DNA of 10,162 nt from Candidatus Amesbacteria bacterium RBG_19FT_COMBO_48_16. Its GTDB lineage: Bacteria; Patescibacteriota; Microgenomatia; CAZETR01; Amesbacteraceae. The stretch is taken from assembly GCA_001775555.1 (NCBI GenBank), contig MEXE01000029.1:6010-16171 (forward strand), read 5' to 3'. Made by a program: the position numbers and the translations under genes. Under the pieces are notes generated by a model. The model ran no database searches. It saw only the letters and a list, made by a program, of their open reading frames with translations, and was not told where the DNA came from. Of this stretch, positions 1 through 6,811 are shown one piece after another. Each line of letters starts with the position of its first letter. Within the stretch, counting starts at the first letter, position 1.

Positions 1-251
1 CGGAGTGACACTTTCCGCAAAGTCTCATCCTGACGGCCCCGCCAATATATATCGGTTACCCACTGCTGCTCCAGTATCACCCGCCCCAAATCAGCCGCCG
101 CCCAAAACAGGATTACCAACCCCAAAAACGCCACGATATAAAAATATGCATCCCGGCCTTCGTCCCCTGCCTGACCTTTCGGCCGAAACACTAAGTAAAC
201 TATTCCCCCTATTATGGCCAATCCTATTACCAATGAAATTGCCGCTTCCAT
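1..251 (-). CDS. Small membrane protein, 3'-truncated by the window edge
   Basis: An open frame starts at ATG 251-249 and runs leftward off the window, giving 83 visible residues that begin MEAAISLVIGLAIIGG. Two hydrophobic segments are visible, at residues about 3-21 and 36-52, separated by a short charged stretch (KGQAGDEGRD); a charged region (IYWRGRQDETLRK) follows. A strong purine-rich Shine-Dalgarno (AGGAGGGG) lies inside the last codons of the upstream DUF2330 gene, and only one base separates that gene's TGA from this ATG, so the two are almost certainly cotranscribed and translationally coupled. The pattern of a membrane segment after an acidic DAYFY stretch loosely recalls DUF5671-type proteins, but that link is tentative. 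No catalytic residues are recognisable. It may partner the surface-exposed DUF2330 protein. Confidence 0.75.
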   Translation of the reverse strand, partial: MEAAISLVIGLAIIGGIVYLVFRPKGQAGDEGRDAYFYIVAFLGLVILFWAAADLGRVILEQQWVTDIYWRGRQDETLRKVSL

Positions 252-252
252 C

Positions 253-1395
253 TCATCCCCTCCTTCTCTTACTGTAACTGTACCAGATATACCCCACCAC
301 GACTAGTTCCAGGGCAATCGGCCCTCCCAGGATCAGAGCCACTCTTACCGGACTATCCAGCCACGGGCTTACCCCCCCCACCGCCCGGTTATCCGCTGCA
401 TCCCGTAACACCAGGTCTTCATTCATTTGCGCCGCTGACATTTGCCGGGTCAGTTTGGTCAGATACATTTTTTTAGAAGCTGTCATCCACGGCTTGCCCT
501 CCTCATCCACGGACATCCTCTCGATAGTTTTCGCCTGCACGCTCCCCGCGTATTCCGTATTAAATCCCGGTACATATTTTTTATGGTCGGAAAAGACATA
601 CAACACCAGGTTTACCCACCCGTCCGTCCCCCATCCCCTCGGATACCCAGGCATCGGTTTTGGCTCCACAATTAGTTCTTCAGTATCTACCGCCACGGTC
701 GGCGCCATCCTGACCGCCGGTGTCACCTGTGTCGCCCCGGGTCCGGAAATTCTTAGAGGGTAAATAATTTGGTTGGAAGAAAAACTAATTTCCAAAGGCG
801 TCGCGTGCCCCTCCCGCAGTCCGCTGCCCGCATACCCCAGCGCTTCGGTATTTACTTTCGCCGCCACAAAAAACCAATCCTTATTCACGTAATACTGCAG
901 CAGATAGTCTTTATTGGTCGGATATTCATACCCGTTTTCCCTCAGCCATTCCCGCAAAGCCCTGCCCTCCTGCGCTTCCAAAACTGCGATGTCATAAATA
1001 TCCACTCTTTTCGTCTCCACTACCGTTACCTGCGCCTCATAATCCTCACTAATCATCCCCTTGCCTATCCCCAGAGGAATCGGATACCTGTCCGGGTATT
1101 TTGGCCGGGTAAAATCATCCAGAGCGGTAAATACTTCATCCCTGGAAGCTTCCACCTCCGGCCGGGCAGGTACCGGGATCACCCAGGCGAATTCCCGGGT
1201 ATTCCCCCGAAATACCGGCGAAATTATCAATGTTTCCTTGCCCGCTTCATGCCAGATGACCGCTTTCTGTCCCGTCTCCTCTACCCAGTACTGCGGCATG
1301 GGAATCACCATTCCGTCTGCCGCCGCCCTCCCTGCCCCTATCGCCATCACCACTGCCGCCGCCGCCAACACCGTCATTCCCCTCAGACTCATCAC
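253..1395 (-). CDS. DUF2330 domain exported, membrane-anchored protein
   Basis: This 380-residue protein matches the DUF2330 family, recognised from the mature N-terminus DGMVIPMPQYWVEETGQKAV followed by an IWHE..ETLIISPVF.G....FAWVIPVPARPEV block typical of that family. Residues 1-27 form a Sec signal peptide with an Ala-rich core and probable cleavage before DGMV. The large extracytoplasmic domain ends in one membrane segment (about 350-372) followed by a cytoplasmic YSKRRRG tail, so it should be a surface protein anchored by its C-terminus. The molecular function of DUF2330 is not established. The longest start is GTG 1395; ATG at 1392 is as good or better, since AGGA then lies 8 nt upstream. 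It is divergent from the Nramp-like gene across 52 bp and heads a two-gene unit with the downstream membrane protein. Confidence 0.9.
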   Translation of the reverse strand: MMSLRGMTVLAAAAVVMAIGAGRAAADGMVIPMPQYWVEETGQKAVIWHEAGKETLIISPVFRGNTREFAWVIPVPARPEVEASRDEVFTALDDFTRPKYPDRYPIPLGIGKGMISEDYEAQVTVVETKRVDIYDIAVLEAQEGRALREWLRENGYEYPTNKDYLLQYYVNKDWFFVAAKVNTEALGYAGSGLREGHATPLEISFSSNQIIYPLRISGPGATQVTPAVRMAPTVAVDTEELIVEPKPMPGYPRGWGTDGWVNLVLYVFSDHKKYVPGFNTEYAGSVQAKTIERMSVDEEGKPWMTASKKMYLTKLTRQMSAAQMNEDLVLRDAADNRAVGGVSPWLDSPVRVALILGGPIALELVVVGYIWYSYSKRRRG

Positions 1396-1412
1396 CCCTA
1401 TCCTACAACAAT

Positions 1413-1441
1413 TAGAAATTAGGTCAATTAGGAATTAAGAT
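1413..1441 (+). promoter_or_regulatory. Probable promoter of the Nramp-like gene
   Basis: TAGAAA (1413-1418, 4 of 6 with TTGACA) and TAAGAT (1436-1441, 4 of 6 with TATAAT) are separated by 17 bp. The -10 ends six bases before the ATG at 1448 and no Shine-Dalgarno lies at a usable distance, so transcription would start at about the first codon. Both boxes are imperfect, so confidence is modest. Confidence 0.4.
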
Positions 1442-1447
1442 AAGCAT

Positions 1448-2821
1448 ATGGACACCCGTGACCTCCCTCCCCCTCCCCCGTTTAAAAAACTCATCGGCCC
1501 CAGTTTCATTATTTTAGGCCTGGGACTGGGAAGCGGGGAAATCATCCTCTGGCCGTACCTTACCAGCAACTTTGGACTGGGGCTGGTTTGGGCCATCGTC
1601 ATCGGTATCACCATGCAGTTTTTCATTAATATGGAAGTGGAGCGTTATGCCCTAATTTATGGCGAGAGCATCTTCGTCGGCTTCGCCCGCTGGTTACGTC
1701 TCTTACCTTTTTGGTTCATTCTCTCCACTTTTTTAGGCTTCGGCTGGCCCGGCATCGGCCTGGCCGGAGCCACTCTTTTAGGCCACGCCGCCTCTGTCCC
1801 GTCCGTCAAACTCACCAGTGTGGTTCTCTTTCTGGCCATCGGTCTCATTCTCTCCCTGGGCCGCCAATTGTACACCACGGTGGAAACTCTGCAAAAATAC
1901 TTAATTCTTCTGGGTACGCCGCTTATTTTCCTCCTCACTCTCTACCTTTCTCGCGGTGCCGACTGGGCCGCTTTAGGCGCCGGTCTCCTCGGCCAAGGCC
2001 ATGGTTTTTTTCTCCTTCCGTCTCAAATCTCCATCTCCATCTTTCTGGGAGCTCTGGCTTTCTCCGGCGCCGGCGGCAACCTTAACCTCGCCCAGTCTTT
2101 TTACATCCGCGACAAAGGCTACGGCATGGGTCGCTTCGCCGCCAAAATCACCAGTATTTTCCGCTCCCCCCAAACAGCCTCCGTCCCCATTCGACTTTCA
2201 GGTGTTACCTTTTCCCCCACTTCCGCCAACCTCTCCCGTTTCCGCCGCTGGTGGCGCCTCACTAACCTCGAGCATTTTCTGGTTTTCTGGGTCCTCGGAC
2301 TTCTTACCATGCTCATGCTCGCCCTTTTGGCTTATACCACCACTTTCGGCCACCCCGGCAACCCCTCGGGTATTAATTTTGTTCTTACCGAATCCGCAGT
2401 CATCGGCCAAAAAACATTTACTTTCATTACCCCCCTCTTTCTGGTTGTCACCGGCCTGATGCTGGCCGCCACCCAGCTGACTGTTCTGGACTCGACCAGC
2501 AGAATCATCACCGAAAATTTTCTCCTCGCCCGCGGCACCGACATTGCTCCCGTCTCCCGCATCTATTACCTGGTCCTCTGGATCCAGATCGCTTTCGGCC
2601 TGGCCGTCATTCTTGCCGGCTTCACCCAGCCCCGGCAATTAATTACTTTAAGCGCCGTCATCAACGCCTTCTCCATGTTTGTCTACACCGCCCTGATTTT
2701 GTATCTCAACAACCGCCGCCTTCCGTCTCCCTTGCGCCCCTCCACAACCAGAAACGTCATCCTTGCCGCCACTTTCCTCTTCCTCGGAGCATTGTGCTTC
2801 CTCACTCTTCTCAATTCTTAA
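1448..2821 (+). CDS. Nramp-family (MntH-like) transporter with atypical metal site
   Basis: This 457-residue polytopic membrane protein has about 11 hydrophobic segments and looks like the Nramp fold (PF01566): a GPSFIILGLGLGSGE first helix, then an FINMEVERYALIYGE segment resembling the conserved TM3 region. Canonical Nramp proteins carry DPGN in TM1 and an Ala-x-x-Met-Pro-His motif in TM6 that bind Mn2+/Fe2+. Here the TM1 position reads GSGE (residues 28-31) and the TM6 position reads AGGN (208-211), so the Asp, Asn and Met ligands are missing. The substrate may therefore differ from Mn/Fe (Nramp-related magnesium transporters are one known case of altered sites) or the protein may use another coupling. 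The proline run near the N-terminus (residues 7-11) is notable. Start ATG 1448 follows a -10-like box at six bases. It is followed by two small genes on the same strand. Confidence 0.85.
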   Translation: MDTRDLPPPPPFKKLIGPSFIILGLGLGSGEIILWPYLTSNFGLGLVWAIVIGITMQFFINMEVERYALIYGESIFVGFARWLRLLPFWFILSTFLGFGWPGIGLAGATLLGHAASVPSVKLTSVVLFLAIGLILSLGRQLYTTVETLQKYLILLGTPLIFLLTLYLSRGADWAALGAGLLGQGHGFFLLPSQISISIFLGALAFSGAGGNLNLAQSFYIRDKGYGMGRFAAKITSIFRSPQTASVPIRLSGVTFSPTSANLSRFRRWWRLTNLEHFLVFWVLGLLTMLMLALLAYTTTFGHPGNPSGINFVLTESAVIGQKTFTFITPLFLVVTGLMLAATQLTVLDSTSRIITENFLLARGTDIAPVSRIYYLVLWIQIAFGLAVILAGFTQPRQLITLSAVINAFSMFVYTALILYLNNRRLPSPLRPSTTRNVILAATFLFLGALCFLTLLNS

Positions 2822-2828
2822 CCTGAAG

Positions 2829-2834
2829 TATAAT
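2829..2834 (+). promoter_or_regulatory. Consensus -10 box, probable leaderless start
   Basis: A perfect TATAAT lies eight bases after the Nramp-like stop codon and six bases before ATG 2841. No convincing -35 is present at 16-18 bp. With usual spacing the transcript would begin at the A of the start codon, giving a leaderless mRNA for the small membrane protein gene. There is no Shine-Dalgarno before that ATG, which fits. Confidence 0.5.
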
Positions 2835-2840
2835 TACTAC

Positions 2841-3194
2841 ATGCCGGAAGCAGAAAACACCCCCGAAAGTAAAAGGAGCCCATTAGTTCTGCTCGCTAAC
2901 CGCGTCCAAGCCGCTCATGAACAGTTTGTCAACACTTGGGGCACCAGCGACTGGAAAACCGCCGGAGAACTAAAGACCTCGCTCAGATACGGAGTCATCG
3001 GCTTCCCCATTGCCATACTTTTCGGCATCCTCTCCAATCTGCCTGAGCTAGTCAACGATCCTTTTTTCTCCCTTCCTCTCAAAGCCATTGCCACCTCAGT
3101 CGGAGTCGCCAGCATCGGTGCACTCACCTGGCCTATGCTGAAACTCTACGCTATTGAAACCAAATCCCGCGCGAGTAGGACCCCCCTAACATGA
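2841..3194 (+). CDS. Small two-helix membrane protein, unknown function
   Basis: I do not recognise this 117-residue protein. An N-terminal polar stretch (about 1-48, beginning MPEAENTPESKRSP) is followed by two predicted membrane segments, about residues 50-67 and 80-100, and a short basic tail. The frame is open upstream to 2763 inside the end of the transporter gene, but ATG 2841 is preferred because it lies just after the transporter stop and six bases after a perfect TATAAT. Its TGA overlaps the ATG of the next gene by four bases, so the two are one unit. Topology suggests both ends face the cytoplasm. A role connected with the downstream helical protein is likely, but nothing indicates what it is. 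Confidence 0.7.
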   Translation: MPEAENTPESKRSPLVLLANRVQAAHEQFVNTWGTSDWKTAGELKTSLRYGVIGFPIAILFGILSNLPELVNDPFFSLPLKAIATSVGVASIGALTWPMLKLYAIETKSRASRTPLT

Positions 3195-3538
3195 CCCTAG
3201 AAGAAATCCTCAACCTTGTCACTCATGAATTGCAGTTATCCCCAGATGAATCCTCCCAACTCAAGCATTACTTTTCCGAACTGGTTTCCTATCGCCTTCT
3301 TACTCATCTTCATGGCCACCTAACCGCCGCCCAACAAGATCACATCCGCCAACTGTTTACCCAAGAACCTCCCTTCGACCCAGACCTCATTTCCCGCCTT
3401 GCAGAAACCACCCGGGCCGCCAACACTGCTCAACTTCTGGATCAAGCCGTTCGTGCATCACTCACCGAGCTTTGCACTCTCTATCCCACCCAGCTTTCCC
3501 CTCATACCAAAGATCTTCTCACCAGCATTCCCAGCTAG
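3191..3538 (+). CDS. Small all-helical protein, unknown function
   Basis: This 115-residue soluble protein is rich in Leu, Thr, Gln, His and acidic residues and looks entirely alpha-helical. It has no membrane segment or signal. Its opening (MTLEEILNLVTHELQLSPDE) and spacing of Leu residues loosely resemble small helical Patescibacteria proteins such as DUF5663, but this is only an impression. It starts at an ATGA overlap with the preceding membrane-protein gene, so translation is probably coupled. A single Cys is present near position 95. The gene converges with the minus-strand repeat protein 39 bp downstream. Confidence 0.7.
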   Translation: MTLEEILNLVTHELQLSPDESSQLKHYFSELVSYRLLTHLHGHLTAAQQDHIRQLFTQEPPFDPDLISRLAETTRAANTAQLLDQAVRASLTELCTLYPTQLSPHTKDLLTSIPS

Positions 3539-3565
3539 GTCGCCCGACTGCTATGCCGAGCGACC
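3538..3565. terminator. Possible bidirectional hairpin between convergent genes
   Basis: GGTCGC (3538-3543) and GCGACC (3560-3565) form a perfect 6-bp stem with a 16-nt loop between two convergent stop codons. No T-tract follows on either strand, so it is a weak terminator candidate or only an mRNA 3' hairpin. Confidence 0.3.
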
Positions 3566-3577
3566 CATAAACTTCAT

Positions 3578-4018
3578 CTATTCCTCACTTCCTTTAAGTA
3601 CCCTTTCCACTACATCCCGCGGCAGTGTCGCCGCACCCAGCAGAGCTTCCCGCACTATGGAGGCCGTCTGGCCACCGATCTTTTCCGCCGCTCTTATCGC
3701 TCCGGACACTGCGGCAGTTGCCGCGTCCGTCGCATCCACTCCCACCGTCTGGGCAGACTCGATTGCCTCTTCTACCACCCAGACTGCCGCTTTCCCCAAA
3801 TCCGTTCCCGTTTCTGCCGCCGCTTCCACCGCCCCGGTCACTACACCGGACACCGCATCCACGGCTGTTACTGCCAGAGTCTCGGCGTCTTTCACCGCTC
3901 CCCCCACTTGATTTCTGACCGCACTTCTCAGTGCTGACATGACATCATCCGCCCCTTTGATTACCGCCACCACCGCATTTTTCGCCTCATCAATTATCTG
4001 TGCCAACATCTCTCTCAC
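3578..4018 (-). CDS. Ala/Val-rich amphipathic protein with four 22-residue repeats
   Basis: This 146-residue protein has no membrane segment of normal hydrophobicity and no signal. Residues 40-127 divide without gaps into four 22-residue units (40-61, 62-83, 84-105, 106-127), three starting G-A-V/I and one E-A-I, each rich in Ala, Val, Gly and Thr with spaced Glu/Asp/Lys. A 22-residue (2 x 11) period suits a surface-lying amphipathic helix, as in apolipoprotein, LEA or phasin-like proteins. Similar AAxEVGxDxxxAA proteins of unknown function occur in many bacteria, so it belongs to a wider family, but I cannot name a role; membrane or polymer surface binding is an inference. The longest start is GTG 4018; ATG 4009 is equally possible, with a purine-rich GGGGGTGAGAGAG run before it. 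It is transcribed alone and converges with the helical-protein gene. Confidence 0.75.
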   Translation of the reverse strand: MREMLAQIIDEAKNAVVAVIKGADDVMSALRSAVRNQVGGAVKDAETLAVTAVDAVSGVVTGAVEAAAETGTDLGKAAVWVVEEAIESAQTVGVDATDAATAAVSGAIRAAEKIGGQTASIVREALLGAATLPRDVVERVLKGSEE

Positions 4019-4133
4019 CCCCTTCCGTAAAAAACCTTATATTTATCACAAAATCCATCATAACTAATGTCACCCGAATTTGCATCTTCAGCAATACTAC
4101 ACAGTAGGTGTATGTCCAATCCGCACAGCTGAT

Positions 4134-5765
4134 TCACTTGGTTTCCACTACCACAAACGCTAACTTACCGTCCAAAAAATACCACTTCTTAACCATCTCC
4201 TTTTCCGAAAGTTTATCCACCCCAAAATCCCACGGCGCCGCGATAAACAGCGAATTTTTGTGCCCGGTTTTATCCGCCGGCCAATACGGCCGCTTCACCA
4301 GTATCCCCGGTCTGTCTATTGCCCCCACATAATCATCCGTTCTCCCCCCGCAATACCACGCCAGATACAGTTGCGGCGCCCCCGTCAGCTGTTCCCTCTC
4401 CCCGAACGCCTCGGACACAAATACGTTCTCATACTTGTCTTTCATCCGGCAGGCAAAAGTGGCTATGTCTTTATACGGGTAATGCCAATATTCAGACAGC
4501 CATCTGAAGGATTGGTTTACATACATGTGATAACCAAATCCCAAATTTACCACCAGCCCCGCCGCCCAAATCCCCGCTATCCATCTCCTATTCTTAATTT
4601 TCTCCCACCCGTATTCGTACCCCGCCGCCAGTATCAACCCAAAAGCCGGCCACCATAAAAGCGCCCTCAGGCCATGCTGTTCGTTCATAGTCAGTGACGC
4701 CGGCAGCACTCCGAAAAGTCCCCACAAAATAATCCACGGCACCAGTTGTCGTTTTTTGCCCTGCGCCAACGCCACTACTCCCAGGGCCAATACCGGCAGT
4801 TCTACTAGATACAACAGTCCCATATCCGGATACCCCGCCGGCGTCAACTGTAACCCGTCCCAAAACCAATACCGCACATCAAAATAATTCAGGTATTTCC
4901 CTAAGCCGTGTCGATAAATCAAATAGCTGTCATTGTCCCACACTCGTTCCCAAATACTTCCGTAATTTCCCCGATGCAATATCCTCTCCAATGACTTTTC
5001 CCTCAGCCAGGAAGTGGCCGCCGCCCGCGTCCCCACCGCCGGTGTAAACATCGCCAGATACATAAGCGGTATCACCATCACTCCCAGTACCGCTACAAAT
5101 TCCCGGGCTTTTTTGAGCACTGAGCACTGATTACTGAGCACTAAATAAATAACCAACACCGGCACAAACAATCTTTCAGCGTGATACGTCCACATGGAAA
5201 GTCCCAGCATTGCCGCCGCCCCCGCTGCCCACGCCTTCCCGCCTCCCTTTTCCCACCGTTGAAACAACGCCGCCCCGATCACCACCAGAAACAACGCCGT
5301 CACCGCTTCAAATGTCGCCCGGCTGTAATTGATATGCCAAGGCGACAGCGCCAACCCCAGTCCCGCCGCAATCGCCACTCCCCGTCCCATTCCCCATCTT
5401 CTTACCCACACCGCCCACACTACCGCCGTCAGAGCTCCCAACACCGCCGTCGGCAGCCGGACAGCCGCCTCCGTTTTGGCAAAAAAAGCTATAGACGGTA
5501 CAATCAGATAAATATTCACCGGCGGCTTGTAATCATTAAACGACCGCAAAGTTACCGGCAATACTTTACCCCATTCATCGTGGCCCGTAGTCAATAGTGT
5601 ATAAGCATTGTATGCGTTAGCTATCTCGTCAATCCCCATAGACACCGGGTATTTCCCCAGTCCGATTACACGCACCGCCAGTGCCACCACCAGCACTACT
5701 GTCACCCCACCAATAAATCCAGTTTTTGATTTTTGAATTTCGACTTTGATTTGTGAATTTGTCAT
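4134..5765 (-). CDS. GT-C glycosyltransferase, PMT/ArnT (GT39)-like membrane protein
   Basis: This 543-residue integral membrane protein resembles the PMT_2/ArnT-like GT-C class, which transfers sugar from polyprenyl-phosphate carriers to lipids or proteins on the outer face of the membrane. After a polar N-terminus and the first helix (17-36) comes an acidic pair D46-E47 in the first extracytoplasmic loop (SMGIDEIANAYN), the usual catalytic/metal position. A LSPWHINYSRATFEA segment follows, characteristic of this class in Patescibacteria. About 10-12 helices precede a soluble C-terminal part (about 440-543). Start ATG 5765 is six bases after the TAA of the upstream gene, with no clear Shine-Dalgarno. 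The first 16 codons consist of low-complexity AAATC/AAATTC repeats, and a heptamer repeat lies inside the gene at 5115-5142. The acceptor is unknown; surface protein or S-layer glycosylation is plausible. Confidence 0.85.
   Translation of the reverse strand: MTNSQIKVEIQKSKTGFIGGVTVVLVVALAVRVIGLGKYPVSMGIDEIANAYNAYTLLTTGHDEWGKVLPVTLRSFNDYKPPVNIYLIVPSIAFFAKTEAAVRLPTAVLGALTAVVWAVWVRRWGMGRGVAIAAGLGLALSPWHINYSRATFEAVTALFLVVIGAALFQRWEKGGGKAWAAGAAAMLGLSMWTYHAERLFVPVLVIYLVLSNQCSVLKKAREFVAVLGVMVIPLMYLAMFTPAVGTRAAATSWLREKSLERILHRGNYGSIWERVWDNDSYLIYRHGLGKYLNYFDVRYWFWDGLQLTPAGYPDMGLLYLVELPVLALGVVALAQGKKRQLVPWIILWGLFGVLPASLTMNEQHGLRALLWWPAFGLILAAGYEYGWEKIKNRRWIAGIWAAGLVVNLGFGYHMYVNQSFRWLSEYWHYPYKDIATFACRMKDKYENVFVSEAFGEREQLTGAPQLYLAWYCGGRTDDYVGAIDRPGILVKRPYWPADKTGHKNSLFIAAPWDFGVDKLSEKEMVKKWYFLDGKLAFVVVETK
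5115..5142. repeat. Heptamer tandem repeat inside the GT-C gene
   Basis: Four adjacent 7-bp units read GAGCACT, GAGCACT, GATTACT, GAGCACT on the + strand. In the gene they encode the short polar stretch SNQCSVLKK between two membrane helices (about residues 208-217). Because 7 is not a multiple of 3, gain or loss of one unit would shift the frame. Confidence 0.75.
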
Positions 5766-5771
5766 TTGAAT

Positions 5772-6359
5772 TTAATCCAGGAAATACGCTCTTCCCGCCA
5801 AATACGCGCAAATAATTCCCGTCCCCGCCACCAGCCATTTTCTCTTCCCCCCCAACATCATTGTTGCCCCTTCTTCCACCCAATATAAATAGACTCCCAA
5901 AACCGGCAGTAAAAAGGCCAGCCTTATTCCTCCGACTGCATAAGCCCCTACAGCTCCCAGCCCGGCAATCACAAACGGTCTCGGATTATATTTTTTCAAA
6001 CTCGCCACCATCCCTCCCGCCCAGAATATCACCAGTAATCCCGGTATCGGTTCCACTCCCGGCGGCGACAGCGGTCCCCCGTCCCCCGCCTGGAAATATA
6101 TTCTGGGCGACAGCAGTGACAAAACGGAAAAAATTTCATCCACCACCACATACCCTTTGTTAAACCACACTCTCCCCCACTTCCCTCCCGCACCCCGCAT
6201 TTCATTTATCCGCCCCAGTCTTTCCGGCCCGGTCAATTCCTGCAGGTAGGTTCTGGCATACCCCGGTACCCGCCGCCACTCAAACGCCACCGCTCCCGGC
6301 CGGGTTACCATCCACCAAAATACCGGTGTCACCAGCCACCACACCAAATATTTCTTCAC
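5772..6359 (-). CDS. Membrane protein resembling the loop/C-terminal part of a GT-C enzyme
   Basis: This 195-residue protein (202 if begun at GTG 6380) has a first helix (KKYLVWWLVTPVFWWMV), a large polar extracytoplasmic region, and three or four further helices. The middle (GYVVVDEIFSVLSLLSPRIY..., then a glycine/proline loop and IPGLLVIFWAGGMVASLKK) parallels the segment of the downstream GT-C enzyme that reads GKYLNYFDVRYWFWDG..., then PDMGLLYLVELPVLALG. It lacks the N-terminal DE catalytic part, so it looks like a truncated relative or accessory half of a GT-C protein. GTG 6359 is chosen because TATACT ends six bases upstream and the protein then begins MKKYLVWW; GTG 6380 has no good ribosome site. 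It ends six bases before the glycosyltransferase and is surely cotranscribed with it. Confidence 0.7.
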   Translation of the reverse strand: MKKYLVWWLVTPVFWWMVTRPGAVAFEWRRVPGYARTYLQELTGPERLGRINEMRGAGGKWGRVWFNKGYVVVDEIFSVLSLLSPRIYFQAGDGGPLSPPGVEPIPGLLVIFWAGGMVASLKKYNPRPFVIAGLGAVGAYAVGGIRLAFLLPVLGVYLYWVEEGATMMLGGKRKWLVAGTGIICAYLAGRAYFLD

Positions 6360-6365
6360 CCGCCC

Positions 6366-6371
6366 AGTATA
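6366..6371 (-). promoter_or_regulatory. -10 box, probable leaderless start of the GT-C unit
   Basis: TATACT (5 of 6 with consensus, read on the minus strand) ends six bases before GTG 6359. No clear -35 or Shine-Dalgarno is visible. The same geometry is seen before 1448 and 2841. If the true start were GTG 6380 this box would lie within the coding region and the call would fail. Confidence 0.4.
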
Positions 6372-6405
6372 CCTAACCACGTTCCCAAAAATAACTGTCC
6401 TCCTG

Positions 6406-6411
6406 TATAAT
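6406..6411 (+). promoter_or_regulatory. Consensus -10 box before the 111-residue protein gene
   Basis: A perfect TATAAT ends eight bases before GTG 6420, with TG directly upstream. The transcript would begin close to or at the start codon; no Shine-Dalgarno lies between. It is divergent from the TATACT box of the GT-C unit, about 35 bp away. Confidence 0.5.
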
Positions 6412-6419
6412 CCCTGGCA

Positions 6420-6755
6420 GTGACAGAAAAGAAAAGGAAGAAAACCTTAGCGGAGCTTAAAATCGGAGATACTATAGAAGGGCCGCTCCCCCCAACATAC
6501 AACCTGGTCAGTCTCCTCCCAGAAACTGTCGCCCAAACCTGGGTTTTGGAAACCACGCCAGACGCAGTAATCACCAGAACAGGCTATAGGGCAAGCGAGA
6601 CGACTATTTTCAAATGGGAACCAGGTCTGGGTATTATTGTTGGAGCTATCACGACGAATATCTTAAAAGATACAGAAAGACTTAACGTCATCTACAGAAG
6701 CGCAAATCGCCTTCACCTTCTTTATCTCTCCCCGCCTCGATCAAAAATAGTTTAG
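6420..6755 (+). CDS. Hypothetical 111-residue protein
   Basis: I do not recognise this protein. It starts with a very basic stretch (MTEKKRKKTLAELKIGDTIEG) and continues with alternating hydrophobic and polar residues suggestive of beta strands; a moderately hydrophobic stretch (GLGIIVGAIT, about residues 75-84) is too short and weak to be a sure membrane helix. No Cys is present. GTG 6420 is the start because a perfect TATAAT lies eight bases upstream and nothing in frame further upstream is supported. It stands alone between the divergent GT-C unit and the long gene-free region before the secretion operon. The composition is less C-rich than its neighbours. Confidence 0.55.
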   Translation: MTEKKRKKTLAELKIGDTIEGPLPPTYNLVSLLPETVAQTWVLETTPDAVITRTGYRASETTIFKWEPGLGIIVGAITTNILKDTERLNVIYRSANRLHLLYLSPPRSKIV

Positions 6756-6811
6756 GATAATCCCAAACTCCCCAGTATACCGGGAAGCGCTAATCCGTAA
6801 GTGCGAGTATC

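Noticed and set aside
769..1422. Long plus-strand frame opposite the DUF2330 gene
   Set aside because: It is a shadow frame: Pro/His/Arg-rich, without ribosome site, and antisense to a protein with a clear family match.
6363..6781. An 11-bp direct repeat CCCAGTATACC (6363-6373 and 6771-6781) flanking the 111-residue gene, as target-site duplication
   Set aside because: By chance about one such pair within 400 bp is expected in 10 kb, and no terminal inverted repeats or transposase accompany it.
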